NCBI RefSeq assembly: GCF_963675165.1
Contig: NC_087378.1
Location: 2,825,525 to 2,889,524 of the forward strand
Source: Halichondria panicea
Taxonomy: Eukaryota; Porifera; Demospongiae; Suberitida; Halichondriidae
DNA length: 64,000 nt
Direction: 5' to 3'
Position 1 is the first letter of the stretch, and each line of letters opens with the position of its first letter. The notes beneath the pieces are model-generated. The model saw only the letters and a list, made by a program, of their open reading frames with translations. It searched no databases and was not told the DNA's origin. Below are positions 11,701 through 22,584 of this stretch, piece after piece. Position numbers and translations under genes: made by a program.

Positions 11701-14700
11701 GTGATCCACTGTGGTTTGTATTCTTGAGTCTGATCTTTGACACTTGATCCTACTTACTACATGTAGTTACAAGTACTTCTATATGGCAATCATCTTTTGC
11801 AGGTTTGGGATATGCGACGTAACGAAGTGGTGTACTCAATGACAGGTCACTCTGACACTGTGACTGGACTCAGTATCAGCCCCAATGGTCACTATCTCCT
11901 ATCTAACTCTATGGATAACACTGGTGAGGTCCATGCAAATTGTTCTAGGAATCATAGTTTGTACCTCATGGTTCAAAATCATATCAAGCAATTAGTTTTG
12001 TGAGATTAAATCCCACTTGTGTGTGTTTAGCAGGGAACTATGAGCCATAATATCATAGTTTCCCAGGGAATTATAAGCTGAGGGTATAAAGTACAATAAA
12101 TTATCAGTACAGAAATGATGAAGAAGCTGTAGCTGCATGATAATTAGCTATGGCTGTTCAGTTTTTCACTACCAGTTTACTTAATGAACATTTCTGTATT
12201 GAATGGATACACAGTAAGTATACCCTACTTGGGGTCTGTATCATAGCAACTGGGGTGTAACTACCATCAACTCCGCATTCCTCATAATCTCCCTTGCCTT
12301 GAGGGTGCACTGATTTTATACTAAATCTGCACCGCCAAAAAGAAGCTGGACACTTGTTGGCAAGGGAAGGACAGATGGGTGGGGCTCGCTAAACACCTAA
12401 AAAGGTGGGGCTCACTGCTTGGACATGGACAAGTTAGTACGAAGAGCTAGAAGCTTAGCACTGGCTACAATATTAATAGCTTTGAGACTGTTAGCTAATT
12501 TTCATTCCAGTGGGTGTATAACACTTATTGTTACTTGTTGTTGTCCACTATATTCGAATTTATGGCAACGTAAACTATCCTTGGCCTCGGAACTTTGCCC
12601 TCGTCCTCGGAGGTTTACTCCCATAAATTCTCATGTATAGTGGACAGTAATAAGTAATAACTTAAGTTACATCCCAAAGATTCCTTAAATAGTATGTGCA
12701 ACAAGCACATCCCGTCGATTGATCTCATCATCAATATTTTGATATCTTTTTCTGTTTAGCATATTTATTTCAATTGTAAAACAAGGAGTGAGCCACCTCC
12801 CAGCTTCTTTCTATTTCTTTATTCTGAGTGCCAATTAGGCCTCCCTACCTGGTCTGATTACTGTTGCTCTGCTCTTATTTCACCATCACTATCATGTCTG
12901 TTGATATCACAGACTAATATAGGATGTAACGGATGATCGAGTTATTGTTTGATGTGTCTCTGGTTCTGTCTTACATTGCCACACCCTTTCCTTAGCTTGA
13001 ATTCATGTGGTTTGAATAATATACGGATCCTTTAACATCATGTTGTGTCTACTTAAAGACCATACAACAGTAAAATGATATACACACACGACAGTGTGTT
13101 GTTTTCAGTCAGACAGTTCTTGAATAACCAGAGACGTGTCTTCAAGTTTGCCCTTTTCAAATTTGGAGGTTGTGTGCAGAGATAATTTCAACACTATGGT
13201 TATATTAAATTACAAAAAAGTCGTTTTGAGCCAAGCTGCTCTTAAATGGTATTAGTAGGTTTATCGAACACCCTCGTTATTAAAATAGTTTTGTTGATGG
13301 TCTACATGTAAACTACCTCAATGACTGTGTATTTGTGTACCTCTTCTAGCACCGCTCACAATACCTATAAGCACTGGATTTTGTTGGTTCTAGCTAATTG
13401 TAGTCTAGAGTACTGCTGATTGTTCAGAGTCTTATCCTGTGTTGTGGCACGTTCGTCTGGGACAGCTGCTACATGTACGTACAATAACTATATGTGAGCA
13501 TGTTATTTGGTGGTATTTGCAGCCATATCCTGGAGAGGAAGGCAAGCTAGCTGGGATTGTTCTGTCATTACTTCACGTCTAAAACTTTGTCTAGGTGGTT
13601 TTTCCCACTTCCGTGTATGCTGCACTTTACATACATGTTTACACTCTTATTTGGTATAACTTATTGGTTGGGCTCAAACTACGGAATCTGTATTCCAAAT
13701 CTATGTTATATACTGAAAGTCATTAGGCCAATGTATTTACATGCACTCAACCAGTGTAAATTGCTTTGCTTTTTCCTTCATAATTATAGTACGAATATGG
13801 GATGTTCGACCTTTTGCACCTGCCGATCGGCAACTGAAGGTGCTGGTGGGGAACCAGCACGGATTTGAAAAGGTGAGCTTATTACTAATGTGCAATTGTA
13901 CCACACATCTGTCTACACAATGCCACCATTGAGGCATGAAATTGGTCCGTTTACAGGGTCTTGCTGTCAACATATCCACTCAAAACATCTAAATAATGCC
14001 TTGTGTACTTGTAATATGCCTGTATTATGCATGTCTCACTCTTTAACAATGGTACACTTTCTTTCTCCACTGTTAATAGTGATGCATACTTTCCACCTCA
14101 TGCAATGACACAATAATGACCTGTTTTTTTGCTGTGTCACAGAACTTGCTCAGGTGTGCTTGGTCTCCGGATGGTAGAAAGGTCACAGCTGGCTCCTCAG
14201 ACAGGTATCTGATTACTAGTAGTACCTTGTCAGCAGCCCTTCAAAGGCAGCCGGCAGCCTTTTCTATAATTATAAGTATGTTTTTCTTGTGGTATATACA
14301 GGAACCCCATGTTCAATATCACCTACACGTGCATGTACGTGTACAGCGTCTTAGTTATACATGTAGTATAATTATTATGATAATATTTTTTCAGCTGGAC
14401 GAAAGTGATATTGTGTTGAAATGTTAACTCCTCTCTAATGACCAGAGGTGGTCATGTTTCATTGTTTATACCCACCTTTGCTAAGTATTCGTGCACACTG
14501 TTATATGTTGCCTTCAATGATCAGACATGGCGTTAATCGTCAAAGCTAGATTACTTTTGAAAGTACCTACCATTCATTGGTTATCTTGTGCGGGTGGGTA
14601 TATAAACTTTACTCTTGGATTTTCCTTTCTAGATAAGGTGGTTAACCAGTTGCCATACACTGTAGATATTTCTCTAACCTGTTTCCTTTACTGATAAGCA

Positions 14701-17700
14701 TATTGATCAATGGACTGTTTGTTGTGTTTACGACCTTTTCACCCATACTGAAGAGTTGCAACCGTATATTTTATGTACATGTAGTAATCTACATGTACAT
14801 AAAATTCGAATAATTAGCTCAGGCCTACCTCTTGGTGCTAATGCACCAAGAGGTAGGCCTGAGCGAATAGGCAGCATCTTGGAAATGTTGAATAATAGGC
14901 AAATTTCATATGCAAGACACTATTGCGCATGCGAGAGTAGTGGAAATATCACAAAGATCATCTAAAAGCATCAAATCTCACTATAATAATAGTTGAAAAA
15001 GCTAAAGGTTATACTGCATTCATGTTAGTTTGAAAACGTAGATGAGAGCTTCTTAAATACAGTAGAACCCCGCTAATCCGGACCCCTTTAATCCGAAACC
15101 TCGCAAATCCGGACAAAATGGCAAACTGAAAAAGAGAAGGGGCTGTCAGTAGAATAGAGTAATGTGCATGCGCAATGCAAATTACTTAGCTGAATCAGCA
15201 ATAATTTTATTGATAAACTGCTCAAGACAATGGCCACTGCAAAGAAAATGAAGAGAGAGCTCACAAGACTCGAGAGAAAGTTGAGATAAAGACTGTTCTA
15301 GCTAGCAGCTTCCCTTCTAGCCACAGTAATATCATAATACATGTACAAAAGTGTATTCGTTAATGATATTCATAATCAATTAATGACATCTGTTAATCAG
15401 GAAATTTCATGTATTCGGATGGGGTCTGGTCCCGCTCTATTCGGATTAGCGAGGTTCTACTGTAATAGGGAATGAAATTGATTGGATAATTAGCTCAGGC
15501 CTACCAAGAGGGCATAAAAGCTGAGGAGGATCGTCAGAGTCAAAATAATCATAAAGCTAGCTGCTTCTGGAGGACTTTAATTGAATTGCATTCATCTACT
15601 CTTCCTTTAGTGTCTCCAATTCACGTTGAGCTAGCTGAATGGAATTTAATTAAAGTCCTCCGGAAGCAGCTTTATGATTAAGATCTTTGGGTTGACCCTG
15701 ACGACTTCTCTGGCATAGAAGTATAATACTGCAGCCAATACAATACAGCGTAAAGCTTAAGTCGGTTAATTTGTTAGTCAAATCACAGTTTTCAAAGTGC
15801 ATTATTACTTGATTACGGTAGTCATTGATACTCCTTGCCCGCTCCTCCTGCATACATAACACTCTTCATTCCCAGGTTTGTCTATATATGGGACACAGTG
15901 ATTGAGAAATTGGTCTACAAGCTCCCTGGTCACCTGGGCAGTGTCAATGATGTAGACTTCCATCCCAACGAACCAATCAGTAAGTGTCGTATCATGTGTA
16001 GTGTCTAGTGTCTAGTCTTGCAGTGCTCTCTGTAGAGCAACTTTGTCAGTTGCCATGCTGGTATCACAACAAAATGGCATAGCAATCTGGTACATGGTAC
16101 ATGTGTGCTTAAACAAGATTAAAAGTTTCTAGATGCATGCATGACACTGGTCATGTATACCGTATTACTAGAATATTTTGCTGGTGAAAAACCTTTGCGA
16201 ATGAGCCAAATCAGCAGAAAATTTGACCCTTTGAGATCTAACTATTGCGTTCTGGCAAGGATCGTGTGTATTTACTAGTAATAATTTAGGTTTTGTGGAT
16301 TTTATTGTTGCAAATTGATCAACCATCACAAAGTTCGCAAATGTTTGATGCTCGCAAAATATTCTAGTAATACGGTAGTTGAAGATCACTATTGTGGATG
16401 TTCTCAAGTTACAGCTTTTATCTCAATATTTTTACTGGAACTTGATCTCACTTAATATGATCCAACCTGTCGTACTAATTAATTGGATTTCAAGTAAAAG
16501 TGTTATTACTTTTGATGCATATGGCTGCAAATAATTGAGTGAATTACACTTTTCCACCATGCTACATACATACACTGTGTACATGACATAATGATTATAG
16601 GCTTGTTTTGTTGTTCCTCTTATAATTATTTGTGACGTATTTCCACTGTTGGCATAAATGAAAGTTCTTTTGTTGTCTAGTGCGCTAAAGTTTAGTGCTA
16701 ATTGTAGTCCAAGAATGTTTTTTCCCCTGTTCTGTCTCTCATCAGTATCATACATGCACGTGTAGATATAGAAATCAAATACTGAGAAATCCTTGCATCC
16801 AATGTACAATTCCTTATTTGTATTTCTTTTGCAAAAGTTTCTTTGTTCATTATTTCGTCACAAATCACTGATCACTTGCTAAAGTGTCCATTCCTTGTTG
16901 TACAATGGCAGAGGAAGTTTATCAACAAGGCAATGTGAAATATCCCTTTCAATAGTCCCTATATACAACTCATCTTGTGACTGGTAGTGTAGGTCTGTCA
17001 GTGAGCATGCAGGCTTCAGTTTGGTCTCCTGCATTCTTGTTGCGGTGGCAGTTAGTGCACCTCTAATCACATTATATTTTCCCACATTTTGCTTCTAATC
17101 ATTACCTATAATTAGAGTCTGGTTCAAGTATAATTATAGCCATCCATTTGGCTCACACTTTTCACAGAGCAGCTGTTACATGTACATGCACAGCGTATTA
17201 TTGTAGCAGTTTCCCATTACGTCAGAGTAGAAAAAGTTCTCATTCTATTGATCTCATATGACCTCCCCGCATTTAAACAGGAAGAGGTGTGTTGTGTAGT
17301 ACGTGTAGGTAGAAGTGTGTATACCATCCCTTTTAGGTAGGAGCTGCTTTTTATGTCTCTAGAGGGTAGTCTGTGCCTAAGAACGTGAGACAACTTTGAT
17401 TGCCCAAGTATGGATGGGCTGTGACTTAGTATAGAGTGTCACTGTTTACACTGTGGAAGCAGGTCTCTTAACATACAGAGTGTATTTGATACTCTGATGT
17501 AACCAGATATGAACACATTACCCATGATAAATCGGTGTATTAAGCAACATCTAGTGTCCACCATACATTGTATTTACGGAAAAGTCTCTGTGTGCAACCC
17601 GAGCTACATGCATATACTTATAAAGATGGGGTGCTGTCTTGTATTTTGTTTCTAATGTTGGCTGCCATTGTAATCATTAGAACACTACTAAGAAAACAAG

Positions 17701-20700
17701 AAACATTTCCACAGCCAGCAAGTAACAGGGAAATGTTTTTGTGTTCACTTTTTTCCCTATTGCATTTGCCTACACATTATTAGTGTGTATTGCCTCTGTG
17801 AACATGAAGCACTGTAAGTGTGATATAGCATATAAATTTCCACCTTAATTTGTGGTTAGACTATTACTGTATTGGGGCTTCTTTTTAGAGCCCAGAAAAT
17901 TCGGTTGTGCACATGTATTGTCCCCACACACACTACTTGTAGGACTTCCTTCCCCCAGTGTGTTGTCAAGCTTTCGTTGTGCGTGAATTGCCAGCAACAT
18001 ACATCATCATCGATCTATTCACTGTACAAGTGTCATTCGTTTGTATTTACCCTATTAAATCATAGATATCACCTGGGTATTTGCAGCCTAAGTTAGACAC
18101 CAGCCTTTCAACGGCTTAAGTTGTGATAGCTTCAATGGGTGCTTATTTTGTAATGGCTTCTCCAGTGCGGCTCTGGGGCAACGGTGAAGTCCTACACAGC
18201 CAATTACTTGAAAGTCACTTAGTGAGATGAACTCTTGTGTCAAGCACTACCAGCACTCATGGGGGTTAGATCATAGGCTCATTCTAGGATTGTGTGACAA
18301 TATCAGTTGTCATTTATGTTCCCATCTTGATTATCTTCCCACCCATCATAATCGAAATTGTAACACTAGACGCAACTCAGTTCCAGAAAATAGAACAAGG
18401 AAAATTATCTTTTCATTGACTTTAACTAATATCCTGTATAGCAATTCGAATGTTGGGAGTTTGTTGTCAGTGTCTATCATTGTAGCAAGAGGAAAACCAA
18501 ACATTCTTCCTCTGAACCTAGAAATGATCCTTCCTGCCTAGGCTTGAGCGACCTCATCACCACCCTTAGAAGGTGGTTCATCATCCTTAACTTATAAATC
18601 GTATACAGTGCAATTTGTGTCAATACCTTTACTTTGGCTTGTATTTGGTGTGTAAATGTAGTTAGTCCATGTGCAACACAAGGCTTCTTCCAAGTCTTTA
18701 GTGTACGTGACCAACACATTGTGAGGTCTCCTTGGCAACACAACCCTTCAGAAGCTTGAACTTTGTTAAATATGGATTTTTAAGCGGTGAACGTCAGTCA
18801 ATGACCGTGGGAAGTGGAATAGTAGCCTGTCTTGTCATCATAACGTTTTGTCAATAGAGCATCACCTTAGTTCGCATTTGACTGCCTGGAAAATTGTTCG
18901 TGTAATTTACTGATTGTTATGGTAATTTTCCAGCATTTAAGATAACTATGAGCTATAAAACTGTGCACGGTAGTTATGTACAAAGTGTTAAAGCGTACAC
19001 CGTATAAACTTTATGGTCTGGGAAAACCCCTCAATAATATTATTTGATGACATTGGTCTACAGCTGCACATGCAAGTGGTATAGTGGGAGACTTAATTGG
19101 CATATCCAATTACCACCGCCCACACATGATGCTTCAACATGCAATCCAGCTAGACACTCAGGATGGCAAAGGCAAAGGACCGCTGTTTTGAGACGTGCCT
19201 AGAAACAAATTAGGAAGCTATCTAATACTTCTTTATTGAGTTGGTGGTCAGGGGCTGTATTGTTGGTTGCAGTTATGGTATAATTGTTTAATTGATGCAC
19301 TTATTGCTATAGAATCAGTAATTGAGGACCATCAATAATTATTATGTCAGCATTCACAATGTAGCTGTTCAATGATGCTTAGCACAGGATTTTCTATCAT
19401 TCTTTGGTACTATAATATTACTTTATACTCTTGTACAGTCATGCCAAATAATTACAACCAGTTAATAATTTTACGTTCTGCTCACTTCCGAAGTGGAAGG
19501 AAAGGATAACTCTATTATTAACACTAGTTGATAAGATCTACGTGGGAAGTACATGGGAAAAGTGCCTCAGAGGAGGTACTATGGGACTTAGCATATCTGC
19601 AACTTACTTAGTATCCTGTTGTCAAGCAAAATTTAACTTGTTGTATTGTAGTCAAGCCACGAACGAGGCAAGGTTTGCGCATGCGCGCTACAGTAGAACG
19701 TCGCTAATCCGAATAGAGCGGGACCAGACCCCATCCGAATACATGAAATTTCCGGATTAACAGATGTCACTAATTGATTATGAATATCATTAACGAAGAC
19801 ACTTTTATACATGTATTATGATATTACTGTGGCCAGAAGGGAAGCTGCTAGCTAGAATAGTCTTTATCTCTACTTTCTCTCCAATACAGTGAGTCTTGTG
19901 AGCTCTCTATTCGTTTTCTTTGCAGTGGCCATTGTCTTGAGCAGTTTATCAATAAAATTATTGCTGATTCAGCTAAGCAATTTACATTGCGCATGCACAG
20001 TACTCTATTCTACTGACAGCCCCTCCTCTTTTTCGGTTTGCCATTTTGTCCGGATTTGCGAGGTTTCGGATTAAATGGGTCCGGATTAGCGAGGTTCTAC
20101 TGTAGTATCTAAATGAGTTACTAACTATTATATAACTTTGGTGTATTTTGTTCCCATTTCCAACTTTTAGGGGTGGCGCAATTTTGACATTCCTGCATCT
20201 TAACAACTGCATTTGGAATCGCAGCAATTGTGCGTGCACTGCTGCAAAACCATAATTTTTGTTTTCAGGCCAGGGGAAAGGTTATATAGACAGACATTAT
20301 GGCGTTTAATCTACTTAATCCAACAGGTTTAGTGGAGGAGTTCATTCTCAGGCACGTACTACTAGCAAATATAGTAGTCGAGACTATTAATAGCCTTGGG
20401 TAAAGTAGAGTGGAGCCTAAGAGGCGGCTCCCCCCCTCGTTGCTAAATTGACTGTGTTTACTTTATGAAATCGTATCAACTCAGTAGAAGCATATCGCTT
20501 TTAACTTTTGTAGTGGGATTGCTCTGCTTCTTTATCTAATTAGGATGTGCTATTAATGTTTTTTTGGTGTGTGCTCACTCCTCTCCCTAGCATGTTAATA
20601 GGCATCCCTATATTTACTACTTACGTTAAAATGTTGTGGTCCTGTAACCATGGTTTCAATGTAGTTATAGCATACAAGGTACTGTCTAAACAATCATTTT

Positions 20701-20910
20701 TGAGTGCTTAGTTCCAGATATTTTATTGGCTTTGTTTTAAGGTGTACGTAGATTCTATTTAGCTTACCCACTCAAGATTAATGTTTTAGCAAATCGAAAG
20801 AAGCCATGTACATCAGCACAAAAGACGTCCTATAATCATTTTGCTTTCTCCCTGCAGTTCTTTCTTGCTCAAGTGACAAGACATTGTATCTAGGAGAACT
20901 TCAATTGTAG
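5765..20910 (+). CDS. SNRNP40: U5 snRNP 40 kDa WD40-repeat protein
   Basis: WD40 propeller of the U5 snRNP, which contacts the PRPF8/SNRNP200 core of the spliceosome in the nucleus. Exons: 5765-5887, 5944-6000, 6249-6321, 6382-6475, 8650-8815, 10611-10733, 11803-11923, 13790-13872, 14143-14204, 15876-15979 and 20858-20910. All phases match and give 352 residues, close to human (357). The N-terminus has the family start with the KRPRQ basic segment. WD repeats follow from about residue 55, with clear GH...WD units (for example VWDVRKRAP, VWDMRRNE, RIWDVRPFAP). The last short exon supplies the terminal SSDK...LGEL strand. Introns 1-3 are under 250 bp, but introns 4 to 7, 9 and 10 are 1.1 to 4.9 kb and hold many repeats. 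The final 53 bp exon lies 4.9 kb from the rest of the gene. Confidence 0.95.
6584..7100. mobile_element. Long-TIR foldback element in SNRNP40 intron 4
   Basis: About 75 bp at the left end (GAGGTGTGAAGC..., including TGATTAGCGTTGTCTTTG) recurs in inverted orientation at about 7025-7100 with scattered mismatches and small gaps. The 370 bp between has no convincing coding frame. This is the structure of a non-autonomous foldback or MITE element. Confidence 0.7.
7587..7718. mobile_element. Short TIR element
   Basis: An inverted pair, TTCCCAGGCCTTACTTTTTC at the left and its imperfect complement at 7693-7718, flanks about 85 bp containing an A-run. It resembles a degraded MITE. Confidence 0.5.
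7920..8129. mobile_element. TACCGTATTAC-family MITE, copy A
   Basis: A 210 bp element with ends TACCGTATTACTAGAATATT and its inverted counterpart. Over its whole length it is highly similar to 16158-16377, and in inverted orientation to 46405-46623. The interior has no long frame. It lies in SNRNP40 intron 4. Confidence 0.75.
8884..9228. repeat. Tandem minisatellite, unit about 55-65 bp
   Basis: At least six imperfect units share the core TGATGTTTACCAGGAGCTCA followed by ATGTTA and TTTTAGCATTTTGTTGAGG. Unit length varies by small indels. It lies in SNRNP40 intron 5, just downstream of exon 5. Confidence 0.85.
9698..9855. mobile_element. GGTGTCATACAGG-family MITE, copy 1
   Basis: The ends GGTGTCATACAGG and CCTGTATGACACC form terminal inverted repeats. 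The body is nearly identical to the element at 39291-39464, including the segment around GACTGAGTGTCCATAGC. It lies in SNRNP40 intron 5. Confidence 0.8.
10203..10550 (+). repeat. 500 bp dispersed repeat family, copy 1 (5'-truncated)
   Basis: Shares with six other copies the landmarks GAGCCTTGCAGCTC, CTACCAATAGCTA, CGCACTCTTCTGAAAAGG, TGATCCTTGAGCAGCTGTAG and the end CGCACCGAGG. It lacks the left terminus carrying GATGCCTCGGTGG. The microsatellite segment near the right end is short here (ACACAAACACACTACCG). Confidence 0.85.
10875..11410. mobile_element. TIR element with GTGGCAGATCCAG ends
   Basis: The left end GTGGCAGATCCAG and the right end CTGGATCTGCCCCTG are imperfect inverted repeats around 510 bp. 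A run of C lies near the left end. Similar ends occur at 61257-61624. Such GGCGGATCTAG-type ends are common in non-autonomous hAT-like elements, but the class is inferred. It lies in SNRNP40 intron 6. Confidence 0.6.
11568..11685. repeat. 118 bp palindromic element
   Basis: Nested inverted repeats: outer GTTATTGC with GCAATAAC, inner CCAAATATTGCAC with GTGCAATATTTGG, and a central ATAATGCCC/GGGCATTAT stem with a 2-base loop. The whole stretch could fold into one long hairpin. Confidence 0.75.
12520..12662. repeat. Palindromic foldback element
   Basis: The left arm (TTATTGTTACTTGTTGTTGTCC...) is complementary to the right arm near 12635-12662. A second inner inverted pair pairs AATTTATGG with CCATAAATT. 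A CCTCGG-rich centre remains unpaired. It lies in SNRNP40 intron 7. Confidence 0.6.
14769..14804. repeat. Perfect 16 bp hairpin, TAAT loop
   Basis: TTTTATGTACATGTAG and its exact complement are separated by TAAT. The next hairpin begins only 12 bases downstream and has the same loop. Confidence 0.85.
14817..14864. repeat. Perfect 22 bp hairpin, TAAT loop
   Basis: A 22 bp arm (14817-14838, core GGCCTACCTCTTGG) and its exact complement (14843-14864) flank TAAT. Part of the arm, AATTAGCTCAGGCCTACC, recurs near 15489-15507. Confidence 0.85.
15060..15462 (+). mobile_element. Pogo-like non-autonomous TIR element, copy 1
   Basis: The 403 bp unit begins CAGTAGAACCCCGCTAATCC and ends with the inverse. 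It is flanked on both sides by TA, as for Tc1/mariner-pogo target duplications. An ATG-started, Lys/Arg-rich frame of 19 codons ending in TAA lies at 15230-15289 and may be a transposase remnant. A close copy in inverse orientation lies at 19691-20102. It lies in SNRNP40 intron 9. Confidence 0.8.
15530..15702. repeat. Foldback element with about 55 bp arms
   Basis: The arms contain AATCATAAAGCTAGCTGCTT with GGAGGACTTTAATTGAATT on the left, and the complementary series on the right from 15636. Mismatches and short indels are present. The loop is about 55 bases. Confidence 0.7.
16158..16377. mobile_element. TACCGTATTAC-family MITE, copy B
   Basis: 220 bp, with ends TACCGTATTACTAGAATATT and AATATTCTAGTAATACGGTA as near-perfect inverted repeats. 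It has the same orientation as copy A in intron 4 of the same gene, and only scattered substitutions separate them. Confidence 0.8.
19691..20102 (-). mobile_element. Pogo-like non-autonomous TIR element, copy 2
   Basis: 412 bp, TA-flanked, in inverse orientation to 15060-15462. Both ends carry CAGTAGAAC(C/G)TCGCTAATCCG-type repeats. The short frame seen in copy 1 is disrupted here. Confidence 0.8.
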
Positions 20911-21059
20911 TTTCTTTTTCCTTTACTGTTCCTCATTTGACCATGTACTTTCTGTGTTTATATCCTTGTTGATTAACACTTGACCACTTCCTGTTGATAA
21001 TAATTGGTAATGGATAATCATCTGGAATGCTGGAGTTCGTATCTAAGCCTTGAAAAGTG

Positions 21060-21067
21060 TATATAAA
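21060..21067 (+). promoter_or_regulatory. TATA box for the TGF-beta ligand gene
   Basis: TATATAAAGG lies about 95 bp upstream of the ATG at 21159, a normal distance for a short 5' UTR. The SNRNP40 stop is at 20910, so promoter and upstream gene end share about 250 bp. Confidence 0.5.
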
Positions 21068-21158
21068 GGCTCAAACCAAGGTAGAGTAACCAATAAATCT
21101 TTGCAGTCGACAATAACTGATAAAGACAGCAATTCAAAAATCTGCAACTATACTGAAG

Positions 21159-22584
21159 ATGGCCTATCACCATGGAAGCACTATCTTGTTGGCTGCAATT
21201 CTTTTTGTAAGGATGCTTGTCCTTCATGCAGCTCCAGTAACTACTCAGCCGCCCCCAAGCAGCACTCACGAGGTACATGTACCACAGCTTCTAATGGATA
21301 TATATGAGTGTTGGAGCAATGGAGGAGAGCAATGTCTCAACATGTCTGCAAACCCTGACATCAATGTTGTGAGGAGCTTGATTGGACAATGTGAGTAGAT
21401 TCATTTACATTGGCATTATCACTGGGAATGTTTCATTGTGCATGGGCCCTGGGTATGGTGTACCTGAATATCTTATAAGCTCCTCAGATTTATAATTTAT
21501 AGCTAGAATTATATTTGACCGTACAATTTTCCTCACTGTAGATGAAGAGAATCCCTTGCAAGTAGTACAGAGCTACGATCAGAATGCAGAACCGATGCAC
21601 AGTGTTTCATTCTCGTTCAACTCCTCGGCTTTCTTGCACGATGTTGTGTATACGTCATTTGTTCGCATCCATAGAAAAGCAATATCTCAAACACAACTTG
21701 ACTTGCTCGACTGTGACCAATCTAATCTGAAGATTCAGCTCTATTCATCTCAATCTGGACTTGATGACGACAAAGAAGATAAAGACATTGTCATACTCGA
21801 AAATAGTCTTGATTTTTTCTCTTCCAATCTGGTCAATGACGAATGGCTCAATTTCAAAAATGTCACAAGCTTGATACAGGCTGCAAGATCCAGAAATAAT
21901 ATGATGAAGCTACATCTAGCAATGGGGGGTGACTGTTCTGGAATCTCACCGACTAAGTTTGGGATATCTCTCGATCATAATCCAGAGCTCAGTGGATACT
22001 GCAAGAGTGAAACAGGGAATAACGTCTTTCCAGCACTAATGAACGAGTATAAAAGAAGGAAGAGGCAGGCAACACTAGATGGTGGAAGCGGGGATGCACC
22101 AAAAGATGTGGAAACTCGAAAACCATCTACTATTCATGAGATCAATGTAGCAAAGTGTCAGCTCCATGACTTCAATGTAAGTATCCTGCTAATTCCCTAT
22201 TTCACTAATTAAAGCTTGTATATAATTAAGCATCTTAGCAACAAGCACATGATCATATTACTAATTTGATTATTACTTCTTGACCTTCAGGTTTCATTTG
22301 CTGATATTGGATGGGATAGATACATCGTTAGGCCTGCTTGGTACAATGCAAGATTGTGTGGTGGGAGATGCGATTGGCCACTTGATCAAGAACACAACAC
22401 TACCAGGCACTCGTACATACAAAGCATTGTGAACATCAGGAATCCTGATCAAGTACCTCCGCCCTGCTGTGCCCCCAGACCCGGGACCCTCGGTAGACTG
22501 AACGTTGTTATCAGAGAAGCAGACGATAGCTTTGTCGCACGATGGTGGGATGACATGATTGCTAAAACATGTGCGTGCTTGTAA
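21159..22584 (+). CDS. TGF-beta superfamily ligand precursor
   Basis: Secreted growth factor of the TGF-beta superfamily, expected to bind type I/II receptor Ser/Thr kinases. Exons: 21159-21390, 21542-22176 and 22291-22584, in phase, 386 residues. A signal peptide with a hydrophobic core spans about residues 8-25. A propeptide with N-glycosylation sequons follows. A furin-type site RRKR at about 249-252 precedes a mature part of 134 residues. The mature part holds the seven expected cysteines: AKC, the CGGRC pair, the adjacent CC, and the terminal CAC. It also has the VSFADIGWDRYI block typical of the family. The fit is about equally good to TGF-beta and to activin/BMP groups, and I cannot assign a subfamily. 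It is convergent with PASK. Confidence 0.93.

Larger units (their letters stand above)
15980..20857. other. SNRNP40 intron 10 (4.9 kb)
   Basis: This intron separates the last 53 bp coding exon from exon 10. It holds a TACCGTATTAC-family MITE at 16158-16377 and a pogo-like element at 19691-20102. The rest is AT-rich sequence with many TACATGTA and ATAATTAT octamers. The open frames in it (for example 16432-16809 on the minus strand) have low-complexity, non-protein-like composition and no recognised motif, so I see no nested gene. Confidence 0.6.

Noticed and set aside
16432-16809. 125-codon minus-strand open frame in SNRNP40 intron 10
   Set aside because: Composition is that of AT-rich intron, with no motif, no splice partner in phase and no recognised family.
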